Part shown: positions 29,002 through 38,043 of the stretch, in pieces
Layout: the number at the start of each line of letters is the position of its first letter
How positions within the stretch are numbered: position 1 is the first letter of the stretch
Source of the DNA: Nitrospira sp. CR1.3
Lineage (GTDB): Bacteria; Nitrospirota; Nitrospiria; Nitrospirales; Nitrospiraceae
Assembly (NCBI GenBank): GCA_014055525.1
Contig: WIAH01000011.1
Span: 1-64,000 of the forward strand
Direction: 5' to 3'
Length of the DNA: 64,000 nucleotides
Position numbers and translations under genes: made by a program
Notes under the pieces: generated by a model
Told to the model about the DNA's origin: nothing
The model's input: only the letters and a program-made list of their open reading frames with translations
The model's database searches: none

Positions 29002-29904
29002 CTAAGGCTTCTTCGGTGAAGGTTTCCCGATATCTTTCCGGATGTCCTCCACCTCTTTCTTCAAGGTATCAATCTCCGCATCCTTTCTCTTCATCTCTTC
29101 CCGAATCTGTTGAATGTCCTGGTCTTTAACCTTTGACTCACCGGTTGTGCTGGACGCGGGCCGCTCCGTCGCGGTACCGGGTAGCTCTGCCGCCGCCGGC
29201 AGTTCAGCCAGTCGTACATAGTCGATTGCGAAGAGGGCTTCCGGTGTGCTCCCGAGGAACAGGGATGGTTTCTTGCCATTCTGTGCCAAGGCCTCTTGCG
29301 GTTCGAAACGCAACTCCTGGTCGACTTGCCCCGAGGGATCCGGCAGTCGCCGGTTGGCCATGTTGATCGTGTCCGCCCGCTCGGCCCGTTTGCGATATTG
29401 ACTCACCATGAGATACAGCGAACGGTCGTGCGCAAGCAGGTGTCCCGTGGTGGTCTCGAGCAAGGTCGAGTCGGCCAGGAGAGGCTCCGAGGACCCGACC
29501 CCCGCTCCGCCTCGACGAGAGAAGGAGAGATCAGGAGGATAGCCACGCACTTGAAACCCCACCTGTTGGTCGGTTGCAGCCTGACGAAGCGCGGCGGTCA
29601 GGAAGGGAGCCAGGAACTTGATGTCCTCCTCGGAAAATGCCTGAACGGTCGTCTGCTGCTTCGAGAAAGCGGCCTGAACGGCAGTCTTCGTTTCTGATAC
29701 CTTCACACCGCGGAGCGTGCGCGCGATCACGTGTTCTTCGAGCGTGATCGGATGACTTGCCTTGAATGAGTGATTCGGAATCCGTTCAAGGTAGATTGCC
29801 CCCTTGGGCGCCTCGTGGAGCATGGTATCCACCTCGGGAGCGCTCTTACATCCGCCAATGAGCAGAACGCAGACGGCCACGATGAAGAAAGACCTCTGTG
29901 TCAT
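29002..29904 (-). CDS. Predicted lipoprotein with C-terminal coiled coil
   Basis: 300 residues. A signal peptide ends in LLIGGC, a plausible lipobox, so it should be membrane-anchored in the envelope. I do not recognise the middle domain (about 30-220). The tail (about 245-300) is charged and heptad-like (IQQIREEMKRKDAEIDTLKK), suggesting a coiled coil. It is convergent with the ANTAR gene and divergent from the porin-urt unit. A similar-sized lipoprotein precedes the other porin, but I see no sequence link. Confidence 0.75.
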   Translation of the reverse strand: MTQRSFFIVAVCVLLIGGCKSAPEVDTMLHEAPKGAIYLERIPNHSFKASHPITLEEHVIARTLRGVKVSETKTAVQAAFSKQQTTVQAFSEEDIKFLAPFLTAALRQAATDQQVGFQVRGYPPDLSFSRRGGAGVGSSEPLLADSTLLETTTGHLLAHDRSLYLMVSQYRKRAERADTINMANRRLPDPSGQVDQELRFEPQEALAQNGKKPSLFLGSTPEALFAIDYVRLAELPAAAELPGTATERPASSTTGESKVKDQDIQQIREEMKRKDAEIDTLKKEVEDIRKDIGKPSPKKP

Positions 29905-30026
29905 CTATCTATCCAACTTGGTGAAAAAATCCAGCGTAAGGTCACATGCGACGGTAGTCTACCATAGGGGCAGGAACGGTGACATTGGAGAACTCCGGCT
30001 CTCCTCCCACTCATGGGGATTGTGCC

Positions 30027-30056
30027 TTGACAATGAATAGGCAATGGTCCTATAAG
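30027..30056 (+). promoter_or_regulatory. Sigma-70 promoter for the porin-urt leader
   Basis: TTGACA (30027-30032) and TATAAG (30051-30056) are spaced 18 bases apart. Transcription would start near 30062, about 17 bases before the first hairpin of the ANTAR-type leader. Confidence 0.7.
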
Positions 30057-30078
30057 CGTGCCACATCGTGCCGCCCGA

Positions 30079-30144
30079 CGAGAGGGACAACGAGGTCCCG
30101 ATCGAAGGCACGAGCTATTTCGAGAGGACAATGGCGTCCTTTTG
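30079..30144 (+). promoter_or_regulatory. ANTAR-target leader, tandem hexaloop hairpins (porin-urt)
   Basis: P1: stem GGGAC (30084-30088) with GTCCC (30095-30099) closes the loop AACGAG. Beyond a tandem G-A mismatch it extends by CGA/TCG (30079-30081 with 30102-30104). P2: stem AGGAC (30125-30129) with GTCCT (30136-30140) closes the loop AATGGC, extendable to 9 bp with wobbles (30121-30144). Both loops have A at position 1 and G at position 4, as in known ANTAR targets. The 3' arm of P2 is also the 5' arm of the terminator, so the two folds exclude each other. Confidence 0.8.
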
Positions 30145-30177
30145 GTCCATCAAGTGGGCCGGGAGGGCGTTTTTTTT
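30135..30177 (+). terminator. Intrinsic terminator in the porin-urt leader
   Basis: A 14-bp uninterrupted stem (30135-30148 with 30156-30169, several G-U pairs) with a 7-base loop is followed by eight T residues (30170-30177). It lies about 60 bases before the porin start codon. It overlaps P2 and so should form when the hexaloop hairpins are not stabilised. Confidence 0.85.
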
Positions 30178-30239
30178 GCCTGTGAGTCCCTTCCGGATGG
30201 GTGTGTAGCAGCGGTTGTCTATCAGGAGGAGACTCTGAC

Positions 30240-31682
30240 ATGAGATGCGGGTTGAACAATTTGGCCTTCGCCATTGTCTTTATGTCGCTCGCGACCATAC
30301 TCGCGACCGAGGTGCCGGTTCTTGCTCAAGTTCCGGAAAAGCCTGCGGGAGAAGAGACTGGTGGCGGCAGAGAGACACGGAAAATGGAAGACGTGGAACC
30401 GGCCGTTAATCTCTGCGCAGGTTGTGTCGCGCCGATTTTTACCAAGGGAAGCAAGGGAGCGATTACGCCGTACGGGCGCATCGAATTAGATGGTATCTAC
30501 AGCACCAGGAACACGAACCCGTTGGATCCGCAGCAATTCAACGGCTACGGAACTGCGGCCGGCCGTCAGGGCAACAGCAGCAGCACGCTGAATCCACGCT
30601 ATAGCGTCTTCGGCCTCCGCGCCGATAGAACAGACGGGCAGAGCACGCTCGCCGGCGTCGTCGAGGTGGACTTCTACGGACAGTCTGACACCGGCAATAA
30701 CCTGTTGCCCCGTCTGCGTCTCGCCTACATGAAATATTCTCCTAACAACGGGAAGACGTCGTTTACGATCGGACAGGACTGGAACCCGATCATGTCGTTG
30801 CTGAGTGACAACATCGACTTCTCCATCATGGGTTACACCGGCAATCTCTGGCAACGTATTCCACAGATCACCCTGCGGCAGAAGTTCTCAGAAAACATCG
30901 AGGGGCTCATCACCGTCATGCGATTCGAGCGCGGGTTGTCGAACTGTTGCGGCAACAACCAAGTGCGCCCGACGCCCGCTGAAGGAGCCAATGGAGGCGG
31001 GCCCGGCAGCACCCAATCGTTTAACGACCCGGTCCAGATGCCCTATTTCGGGAGCAGACTCGCATACAACGGAACCGGGAACATGGCGGGCACCATGGTT
31101 GCGGCTAACCTCGCCTATCGTTGGTATCGGTCGGCACCGACTCTTAACGCAGCCGGAGGAGCGGGACCCACAAGCGCTGCTTTTACCTCCGGCAAGGACA
31201 TCAATTCCTACCTGGTCGGGATCGAAGCGGTGCATCAACTGACCAAACAATTGAAATTCATGGGAGAGTTGGCCTATGGGCAGGCTCTCGGGAACGAATG
31301 GTTCCGGTGGAATCAAGATCTGAACTGGCTGACAGGCAGTCCAGTGCGGACGACCACCGCCTGGTTCCAACTCAGCTATGCGCATTCCAGAGACTACACC
31401 TTCTTGTTTGGCTATGGTATCGACAATCCCCTCGACCGGGATTTGAAAGGCAGTATCAATGCCTATGGCACAACGCCTGGCTCGGCTGGCTATAACTCCA
31501 GCATCCAATATCTTTCCAATCAACGAACATATCTCACGGCGATTCATCCTGTATGGGCGGACATGATGATGGGCTTCGAGTGGCAACACTTCTGGACAAA
31601 CTGGGCGCAGCCGACCACCTATTTCGCAAAGGCATCGAATCAGGCCGATATGTTTACGCTGTCCGCCTGGTATAACTTCTAG
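30240..31682 (+). CDS. Outer-membrane porin upstream of urtA
   Basis: 480 residues. A signal peptide (LAFAIVFMSLATILATEVPVLAQ) and a short periplasmic linker are followed by a beta-barrel with alternating aromatic strands, starting GAITPYGRIELDGIYSTRN and ending FTLSAWYNF with the C-terminal Phe typical of barrel assembly. It resembles the DcaP-like porin group. Its place at the head of urtABCDE suggests urea or amide passage across the outer membrane, which is inference. The ATG at 30240 has AGGAGGA 9 bases upstream. Confidence 0.85.
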   Translation: MRCGLNNLAFAIVFMSLATILATEVPVLAQVPEKPAGEETGGGRETRKMEDVEPAVNLCAGCVAPIFTKGSKGAITPYGRIELDGIYSTRNTNPLDPQQFNGYGTAAGRQGNSSSTLNPRYSVFGLRADRTDGQSTLAGVVEVDFYGQSDTGNNLLPRLRLAYMKYSPNNGKTSFTIGQDWNPIMSLLSDNIDFSIMGYTGNLWQRIPQITLRQKFSENIEGLITVMRFERGLSNCCGNNQVRPTPAEGANGGGPGSTQSFNDPVQMPYFGSRLAYNGTGNMAGTMVAANLAYRWYRSAPTLNAAGGAGPTSAAFTSGKDINSYLVGIEAVHQLTKQLKFMGELAYGQALGNEWFRWNQDLNWLTGSPVRTTTAWFQLSYAHSRDYTFLFGYGIDNPLDRDLKGSINAYGTTPGSAGYNSSIQYLSNQRTYLTAIHPVWADMMMGFEWQHFWTNWAQPTTYFAKASNQADMFTLSAWYNF

Positions 31683-31740
31683 ACAAGCACGATCAGCGCT
31701 CAGCGTGTCATTATGAGATCATAGACAAAGGAGATGAGAG

Positions 31741-33102
31741 ATGAGCGAGATCACAAAGAACAATGACGAGAACAGAGTGCCGGAGAGGCCCGAACAGGGA
31801 TCTTCGCGGCGGGAGTTCCTAGTTCAAAGCTCGAAGGCTGCAGCCGGCGTGGGCATCGCCGCGTTGCTCGGCAATTTGGGCAATTGGGCCTTGTCTTATG
31901 CGGCCGACAAGGAGCCGATCAAGATCGGAGTGCTCCATTCGCTAAGCGGTACGATGGCAATCAGCGAAGTGTCGCTGCGAGATACCGTTCTCATGGCGGT
32001 GGAAGAAATCAACGCGAAGGGCGGCGTGCTGGGTCGACAGGTCAAACCGGTGGTGGTTGATCCCGCCTCCAATTGGGACCTCTTCGCGGAAAAGGCCAAG
32101 CAGCTCTTATTGCAGGACAAAGTGGCAGTGGTGTTCGGTTGCTGGACCTCCGTCAGCAGGAAATCCGTCCTCCCGGTCTTTGAAAAGAACAACGGCTTGC
32201 TCTTCTACCCGGTTCAGTACGAGGGCGAAGAATGTTCCCACAACGTGTTCTACACCGGCGCTGCGGTCAACCAACAGGCGGTGCCGGCGGTGGAATATCT
32301 CATGAGCAAGGAGGGCGGGGGTTATAAAAAGTTCTATTTATTGGGCACGGACTACGTGTATCCGCGGACGACGAATAAGATCCTGCGGGCTATGCTGTTG
32401 GCGAAGAAGGTGCCGGAGGCCAATATCATGGAGGAGTACACTCCCTTCCATCATCAGGATTATCAGACCATCGTCGGCAAGATCAAAAAGTTCGCGGCAG
32501 GCGGAGGAGCGGCGGTGATCAGTACGATCAACGGCGACAGCAACGTGCCGTTCTACAAGGAATTCGCGAATCAGGGATTGCGCGCTGAAGATGCTCCTAT
32601 CATGGCCTTCAGCGTGGCGGAAGACGAATTGCGAGGCATGGATACCTCGGCGCTCGTCGGCCACTTGGCGGCCTGGAACTACTATCAGAGCGTCGATACG
32701 CCCCAGAACAAGCAATTCGTCGCGAATTTCAAAGCCTATTGCAAACGGAACAATTTGCCGGACGGCGACAAACGAGTAACGGACGATCCGATCGAGGCGG
32801 CGTATTTTGGAGTCCATGTCTGGAAACAGGCGGTCGAAAAGGCGGGTTCAATCGAAGTGGACAAGGTGCGAAAAGCCGTCTATGGTCAAAAATTCCTTGC
32901 GCCTGGCGGTGAAATCATGATGGATACTGGCAACCATCATACGCACAAGCCGGTGCTCATCGGTGAGATTTTGAAGGACGGGCAATTCAAAGTTGTCTCG
33001 CGCTCCAAAGGATTGGTGAAGCCGGAGCCCTGGAGCGAATATACGAGCCCCGACAAGGGTTGTGACTGGATCAGCCATCAGGGCACCTATCAGAAAAAGT
33101 AG
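31741..33102 (+). CDS. urtA: Urea ABC transporter substrate-binding protein UrtA
   Basis: 453 residues. A Tat signal (SRREFLVQSSKAAAGVGIAALLG) is followed by a periplasmic-binding fold of the branched-chain amino acid type (IKIGVLHSLSGTMAISEVSLRD, FYPVQYEGEECSHNVFYTGA). The wording is characteristic of UrtA rather than LivJ. It captures urea in the periplasm. It is separated from urtB by a strong hairpin that could raise its level above the membrane parts. Confidence 0.95.
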   Translation: MSEITKNNDENRVPERPEQGSSRREFLVQSSKAAAGVGIAALLGNLGNWALSYAADKEPIKIGVLHSLSGTMAISEVSLRDTVLMAVEEINAKGGVLGRQVKPVVVDPASNWDLFAEKAKQLLLQDKVAVVFGCWTSVSRKSVLPVFEKNNGLLFYPVQYEGEECSHNVFYTGAAVNQQAVPAVEYLMSKEGGGYKKFYLLGTDYVYPRTTNKILRAMLLAKKVPEANIMEEYTPFHHQDYQTIVGKIKKFAAGGGAAVISTINGDSNVPFYKEFANQGLRAEDAPIMAFSVAEDELRGMDTSALVGHLAAWNYYQSVDTPQNKQFVANFKAYCKRNNLPDGDKRVTDDPIEAAYFGVHVWKQAVEKAGSIEVDKVRKAVYGQKFLAPGGEIMMDTGNHHTHKPVLIGEILKDGQFKVVSRSKGLVKPEPWSEYTSPDKGCDWISHQGTYQKK

Positions 33103-33158
33103 CGGGCGCGCAGTCGCAAAACCTGCGAACCCAATAGGCGAAAAAGGATAAGGGATAT

Positions 33159-33204
33159 AAGCGGGTGACGTGACGGAATGTCCACGTCACCCGTTTGTCT
33201 TGTT
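33159..33204 (+). terminator. Hairpin between urtA and urtB, probable partial terminator
   Basis: A perfect 11-bp stem CGGGTGACGTG / CACGTCACCCG, extendable to 14 bp (33159-33172 with 33183-33196), encloses a 10-base loop and is followed by TTTGTCTTGTT. It probably reduces read-through so that the binding protein is made in excess. Confidence 0.6.
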
Positions 33205-33221
33205 CTGGAGTTGTCGCAATC

Positions 33222-34766
33222 GTGAAGAAATCCTGCCGGTTCCTCCTGCTTCTCCTGGGCCTCCTTCACCCCGTCAATGATTGCGCCATTGCCGAGGAAC
33301 CACAGGCATCTGTCTCCACCGGCGCATCGGTTGAGCGGGCGCTCGCGCAACTCACGAGTGAAGATGAAGCGATGCGAGAAGCGGCGCTCCGCACCATCAT
33401 TGAGCAGGGCGATGTCAACCTGATTCCACGCCTGGATGAAATACGTGCCAATGCGGACCGCTCGATCAGGCAGGTCATCAAGCCGGTGATGGACTTGCTG
33501 AAAAATCGAGCCAATCTCGAAAGTCCCAAGAACGATGTCCGGCGCTCCGCCGCGACGGATCTCGGCACCTCGGGAAAACAAGTGGCCGTGCCGTGGCTCG
33601 AACGGGCCGCCGGGAAGGAAACAAACAAGTGGGTGCGCTACACAATGGAGGAATCTGCAGCGCTGCTCAAGCTGGCAACGGACGACCCATCGACAAAACT
33701 CGCGGCGGCAGAAAAACTGGCTGAACTCTCGAGCCAGAACGGAGTGCCGGCTCTGAGAGAACTGGTCAAAGCCGGAGAATCGCCCGATGCCACGGATGTC
33801 CAACAGGGCCTGGCGAAAGCCGCCGCTTCCGCCATTGAGCGCATTGAAACCTGGGCGGCCTGGTCGAACGCCATCGAGACGATTTTTCGCGGCATCAGCC
33901 TTAGTTCGATTCTTCTGATCATGTCCGTCGGTCTCGCGATCGTCTTCGGGCTCATGGGCGTGATCAACATGGCCCATGGGGAACTGATGATGGTCGGAGC
34001 CTATGGAACGTTCGTGACGCAGGAGCTGTTCAAGACGTTTCTTCCGGCCCCCATGTTCGACTACTATTTCGCGTTCGCCATGCCGGTCGCATTTCTGCTG
34101 GCGGCAGGCTGCGGATTCCTGCTCGAAGCCACCGTCATTCGTTTTCTGTACGGGCGCCCGTTGGAAACGATGCTGGCTACCTGGGGTGTGAGTCTGGTCC
34201 TCATGCAGGCGGCGCGGGTCTATTTCGGCGACCTCACCGCGGTCGTGGCACCGGCATGGCTGAGCGGCGGGCAGCAAGCCATGGTCGGCGTATATCTGCC
34301 GAACAACCGGCTTTTTGTCATCGCCCTTTCCGTGTTCTGCGTGCTGGCCATTTACGCCATCCTCTTCCGGTCCAGCCTCGGATTACGCGTCCGCGCAGTG
34401 ACGCAGAATCGTAATATGAGCGCCTGCCTTGGTATTCCGACCAGAAGGGTGGATGCCTATACCTTCGCCTTCGGTTCCGGCCTGGCAGGGATCGCGGGTT
34501 GGGCGCTTACGCTCATCGGCAACGTAGAGCCGGGTCTCGGCCAGAACTACATCGTCGATTCGTTCATGGTGGTGGTCACCGGTGGCGTCGGGAAGCTGGC
34601 CGGGACCATTGTGGCGTCCCTAGGCATCGGGGGACTGAATAAGCTGCTTGAACCGAGTCTCGGGGCTGTCTACGGCAAAGTCTGTATCCTGGTCCTGGTC
34701 ATTTTATTCCTGCAGTGGCGTCCCTCAGGATTATTCGCGATCAAAGGACGCCACGCCGACTCCTAA
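33222..34766 (+). CDS. urtB: Urea ABC transporter permease UrtB
   Basis: 514 residues. A signal sequence and a periplasmic helical-repeat domain (about 30-210, HEAT-like) precede the LivH-type permease domain (about 230-510, with VGLAIVFGLMGVINMAHGELMMVGAY). This long N-terminal region is normal for UrtB. GTG start, with GGAG 11 bases upstream. Partner of UrtC. Confidence 0.93.
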   Translation: MKKSCRFLLLLLGLLHPVNDCAIAEEPQASVSTGASVERALAQLTSEDEAMREAALRTIIEQGDVNLIPRLDEIRANADRSIRQVIKPVMDLLKNRANLESPKNDVRRSAATDLGTSGKQVAVPWLERAAGKETNKWVRYTMEESAALLKLATDDPSTKLAAAEKLAELSSQNGVPALRELVKAGESPDATDVQQGLAKAAASAIERIETWAAWSNAIETIFRGISLSSILLIMSVGLAIVFGLMGVINMAHGELMMVGAYGTFVTQELFKTFLPAPMFDYYFAFAMPVAFLLAAGCGFLLEATVIRFLYGRPLETMLATWGVSLVLMQAARVYFGDLTAVVAPAWLSGGQQAMVGVYLPNNRLFVIALSVFCVLAIYAILFRSSLGLRVRAVTQNRNMSACLGIPTRRVDAYTFAFGSGLAGIAGWALTLIGNVEPGLGQNYIVDSFMVVVTGGVGKLAGTIVASLGIGGLNKLLEPSLGAVYGKVCILVLVILFLQWRPSGLFAIKGRHADS

Positions 34767-34767
34767 T

Positions 34768-34890
34768 CGGTTGCTGAAAATGGCCTCAAGCTTCGTTCTC
34801 AGTCGTTCGTGCGCCTCAACGTACAAGGTAAAGCACGCCTCGGCGCCCGAACTCCTTGCGGCCTTGCTTGATAACCATTTTGAGCAATCG
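34768..34890 (-). repeat. Dispersed palindromic element, copy 1 (inverted)
   Basis: A 123-bp element fills the urtB-urtC gap. Its ends (34768-34783 and 34875-34890) are inverted repeats pairing at 14 of 16 positions. Its interior strings GCCTCAACGTAC, AGCACGCCTCG and TGCGGCCT match, in reverse orientation, the element before cynS (57470-57593). From memory, related sequences are scattered through Nitrospira intergenic regions; I could not check this. Confidence 0.65.
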
Positions 34891-34910
34891 CAGTAAACAC
34901 GCTCGAACCC

Positions 34911-36050
34911 ATGACTGAGAATCACGACATCCAGCCGCACGCACAGCGCGACGTAGGGTTGGCCTTTTGGGTCACGGGCTTTGTCTTGTTGATTCTGATG
35001 CCGCTGTTGAATGTCATACCGCCTGAGGATTCGTGGCTGCATCTCTCCGACTTTTCGCTGAATCGCTTCGGGAAGTTTTTGGCCTTCGCGATATTGGCGA
35101 TCGGCCTTGATCTGATTTGGGGGTATACCGGCATCCTGAGTTTGGGACAGGGCGTTTTTTTCGGGCTCGGCGCCTACTGCATGGGCATGCACCTCATGCT
35201 CACGATCGGGAAAGAGAGTGTCTATGGAAGCGAACTGCCGGACTTCATGGTCTGGAACCAGGTGAAAGAGCTGCCGTTTTTTTGGAAGCCGTTCTACAGT
35301 TTTCCTCTTGCGCTGTTCGGGGCCATCCTCGTGCCGACCCTGTTCGCCCTTGTGTTCGGGTTTCTCGCCTTCCGTAGCCGGATCAAGGGCGTGTACTTCG
35401 CCATCATCACCCAAGCGCTTGCGCTGGTCGCATGGCTGGTCTTCAACCGTAACGAAACGAATCTCGGCGGCACCAATGGATTGACCGACTTCAAGCAGCT
35501 CCTTGGGTTTCGGCTTTCTGAGCCCGGCACGCAAAGGGCATTGTACGTTGTAACCGTCCTCTGTCTCGGCGGCGCCTATCTGCTTTGCCGGTGGATTATC
35601 CGTTCGCGCGCCGGAAAGGTCCTCATCGCCGTTCGCGACAGTGAGCAACGCGTGGTGTTCTCCGGTTATACGCCGGCGAACTACAAATTGTTCGTGTTCG
35701 TGACGGCCGCCGCTCTGGCAGGCCTCGCCGGCATGCTCTATGTGCCGCAAGTCGGCATCATTACTCCGGCGCAGATCGGCGTATTGCCTTCCTTAGAAAT
35801 GGTGATTTGGGTGGCGGTCGGAGGCCGGGGGACACTGGCGGGCGCAGTGTTGGGAGCCGTCAGCGTCAATCTCGGGCGGAGCGTGCTCACGAATTACTTT
35901 CCGGAACTCTGGCCGTTCATTCTGGGCGGGCTCTTTGTGGCGGTCGTACTCCTGTTTCCGGACGGGCTGATCGGAATCCTGCGCAATCTGAAAGAGCAGG
36001 TCCGCGTCCGCAAGCCCGTCGTCGTCGCCGAGGGGGAGACGTTGACGTGA
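34911..36050 (+). CDS. urtC: Urea ABC transporter permease UrtC
   Basis: 379 residues, LivM-type permease. About nine to ten hydrophobic segments and the conserved ILAIGLDLIWGYTGILSLGQGVFFGLGAY motif, plus the EAA-like loop SEQRVVFSGYTPANYKLFVF. It forms the channel with UrtB. Its stop overlaps the urtD GTG. Confidence 0.94.
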   Translation: MTENHDIQPHAQRDVGLAFWVTGFVLLILMPLLNVIPPEDSWLHLSDFSLNRFGKFLAFAILAIGLDLIWGYTGILSLGQGVFFGLGAYCMGMHLMLTIGKESVYGSELPDFMVWNQVKELPFFWKPFYSFPLALFGAILVPTLFALVFGFLAFRSRIKGVYFAIITQALALVAWLVFNRNETNLGGTNGLTDFKQLLGFRLSEPGTQRALYVVTVLCLGGAYLLCRWIIRSRAGKVLIAVRDSEQRVVFSGYTPANYKLFVFVTAAALAGLAGMLYVPQVGIITPAQIGVLPSLEMVIWVAVGGRGTLAGAVLGAVSVNLGRSVLTNYFPELWPFILGGLFVAVVLLFPDGLIGILRNLKEQVRVRKPVVVAEGETLT

Positions 36051-36814
36051 GCGAACGTGGGTCCATCATCTATCTCGAAGGCGTGACCGTCGACTATGAC
36101 GGATTCAAGGCGCTGAACAATTTGAATTTCATCGTAAATTACAACGAGCTGCGCGTCGTAATCGGCCCGAACGGCGCCGGAAAGACCACGCTCCTGGATG
36201 TGATTTGCGGGAAGACCAAGCCGGCGTCCGGCCGGGTGATTTTCGGCAAAGATACCGAGTTGATCGGCAAACGGGAGGACGAAATCGTTAAGCTCGGCAT
36301 AGGGAGAAAATTTCAAGCCCCCTCCATTTATGCCAACCTGACGGTCTGGGAAAATCTCGATCTCTCGGTAAAGCGGGTCAGTAAAGGCGTGCTTCACACG
36401 ATGCTGAAAACGTCCACACATGAAGAGCAGGCCAGGATCGGCGAAACGCTGGAGGTAATCGGCCTCAAGGACTACGCGCCGACCAGGGCCGGTTCGTTGT
36501 CGCACGGACAGAAACAGTGGCTCGAGATCGGCATGGTGATTCTCCAAGATCCGTCCCTGCTCCTGGTCGACGAACCGGTTGCAGGCATGACCGACAGAGA
36601 GACGGAGCAGACCGGTATCCTCTTGCAATCGTTGGCCGCAAAGCACGCCATCGTCGTGATCGAGCACGATATGGAGTTCGTGCGGCAGATCGCCCGGATT
36701 GTGACGGTCCTGCATGAAGGGACGGTCATTTGTGAAGGACCGGTCGAGAAAGTACAGGCCGACGCCAGAGTGCGAGAAATCTATTTGGGAAGACAGAAAG
36801 TCGCGCACGCGTAA
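36047..36814 (+). CDS. urtD: Urea ABC transporter ATPase UrtD
   Basis: 255 residues. Walker A GPNGAGKTT, signature LSHGQKQWLEIGMV (the SHGQ variant typical of UrtD), Walker B LLLVDEPVAGM and switch His in VIEHDMEFV. LivG-like. Start: GTG at 36047, overlapping the urtC stop (GTGA), with AGGGGGAG about 8 bases upstream. The longer open frame upstream has no family resemblance. Confidence 0.94.
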   Translation: MSERGSIIYLEGVTVDYDGFKALNNLNFIVNYNELRVVIGPNGAGKTTLLDVICGKTKPASGRVIFGKDTELIGKREDEIVKLGIGRKFQAPSIYANLTVWENLDLSVKRVSKGVLHTMLKTSTHEEQARIGETLEVIGLKDYAPTRAGSLSHGQKQWLEIGMVILQDPSLLLVDEPVAGMTDRETEQTGILLQSLAAKHAIVVIEHDMEFVRQIARIVTVLHEGTVICEGPVEKVQADARVREIYLGRQKVAHA

Positions 36815-36817
36815 CGC

Positions 36818-36919
36818 GTATCTCGTGAAGCGCGAAATCAAAGTGGTACTTTGGAGAAAAGCTAGTGTGACGGGAATTCATTGTTAGCGAGACACGAGAT
36901 ACCAACGACGAGTAACGAG
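36818..36919 (+). repeat. Palindromic intergenic element between urtD and urtE
   Basis: A perfect 10-base inverted repeat (GTATCTCGTG at 36818-36827, CACGAGATAC at 36893-36902) spans the gap. Its right end, 36887-36919, is a run of CGAG units matching 24 of 33 positions with 44453-44485, just before ureG. Confidence 0.5.
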
Positions 36920-36924
36920 TATTG

Positions 36925-37635
36925 ATGCTGGAACTGAACAACATCAATGCCTACTATGGAGAAAGCCATATTCTCCGGAATGTGTCGTTCACCGTGGAGC
37001 CGGGCGAAGTGGCATGCTTGATGGGACGTAACGGCGTGGGCAAGACCACCACCCTCAAGGCGATTACAGGACTGCTCGCGGTCCGATCCGGAAAAATAAT
37101 GTTCGACGGATCGGACGTGACAAAGCTGTCCACAGATCGACGAGCCCGTCGCGGGTTGGCCTATGTTCCTCAGGGGCGCGAGATCATTCCGCACTTGACC
37201 GTCCGTGAAAATTTGCAGCTCGGATTCTGGGCCAGGCCGGCTACGGCGGGCAGCGCCGTTGAAAAAGACGCGTTCGATGAAGTCTATCAGCTCTTTCCGA
37301 AGTTGACGCAGATTCTCGATCGTCCCGGCGGTGTGCTGAGCGGCGGCGAACAGCAGCAGCTCGCGATCGGGCGAGCGCTGCTCTCAAATCCGAAGCTGCT
37401 TCTTCTCGATGAACCGACGGAAGGCATCCAGCCCTCTATCGTCGATCACATTGAAGACGTGATCATCCGATTCAAGAACTCCCGGCGGTTCGCCATACTG
37501 CTGGTCGAGCAGGGGCTCCACTTTGCGGCGCGGTTGGCGGAGAAGTATGTGGTGATGGCCAAGGGGGCGGTGGTGGCGGCTGGCAAGAGCGATGAGCTAA
37601 ATGCCGAAATGGTGAGACAGCATTTGACGGTGTAA
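36925..37635 (+). CDS. urtE: Urea ABC transporter ATPase UrtE
   Basis: 236 residues, LivF-like. MLELNNINAYYGESHIL, Walker A GRNGVGKTT, the YVPQGREIIPHLTVREN segment, signature LSGGEQQQLAIGRAL, Walker B LLLDEPTEGIQP. It pairs with UrtD. ATG at 36925 chosen; a TTG lies one codon earlier. Last urt gene. Confidence 0.94.
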   Translation: MLELNNINAYYGESHILRNVSFTVEPGEVACLMGRNGVGKTTTLKAITGLLAVRSGKIMFDGSDVTKLSTDRRARRGLAYVPQGREIIPHLTVRENLQLGFWARPATAGSAVEKDAFDEVYQLFPKLTQILDRPGGVLSGGEQQQLAIGRALLSNPKLLLLDEPTEGIQPSIVDHIEDVIIRFKNSRRFAILLVEQGLHFAARLAEKYVVMAKGAVVAAGKSDELNAEMVRQHLTV

Positions 37636-38043
37636 CGTGTGAATTCACGGATGAAATGCCCGCACGCTTCCGGTGCCTCAACTCGACCGTACAATGCTTC
37701 GCATCTGCTCGGCTGTGCAACTCGGTCCGTTGATGCGAAGCGCCAACGGACCATCGAACAGTGCTCGCCGTCGTGACACACGACCGCATCTGCTTAGCAT
37801 GAACGGCACCCGAGCTTCGGCACAAGTCGCGTGCCCGGCATTCCATCCTTACTTGAGATGGGTGATGATGCTCTTTCTGCGATTCGCGACGCTGGCGGAA
37901 CATTACCTTATCCGCCTCTGGAAGAGGAGGGGAGGAGGAATGTGAATGACTGTGGATGGTCGGGCCCCCAGGTCGACGTCACCCGCCACGAACGTCTGAA
38001 GAATATGAGGGAAAAGATTTGTGGTACTCCGTGGAGCGAAAAG
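37636..38043. other. Intergenic region after urtE with interleaved inverted repeats
   Basis: 408 bases without a gene I can support. Two perfect inverted repeats interleave: GCTTCGCATC (37696-37705) with GATGCGAAGC (37732-37741), and GGTCCGTTG (37724-37732) with CAACGGACC (37744-37752). The order A-B-A'-B' allows either a pseudoknot or two mutually exclusive hairpins. No T-run follows either stem. The rest shows no recognisable signal. Confidence 0.5.

Noticed and set aside
33090-34277. Minus-strand open frame (395 codons) opposite urtB
   Set aside because: Antisense to UrtB, which has clear family motifs; no ribosome-binding site or domain resemblance.
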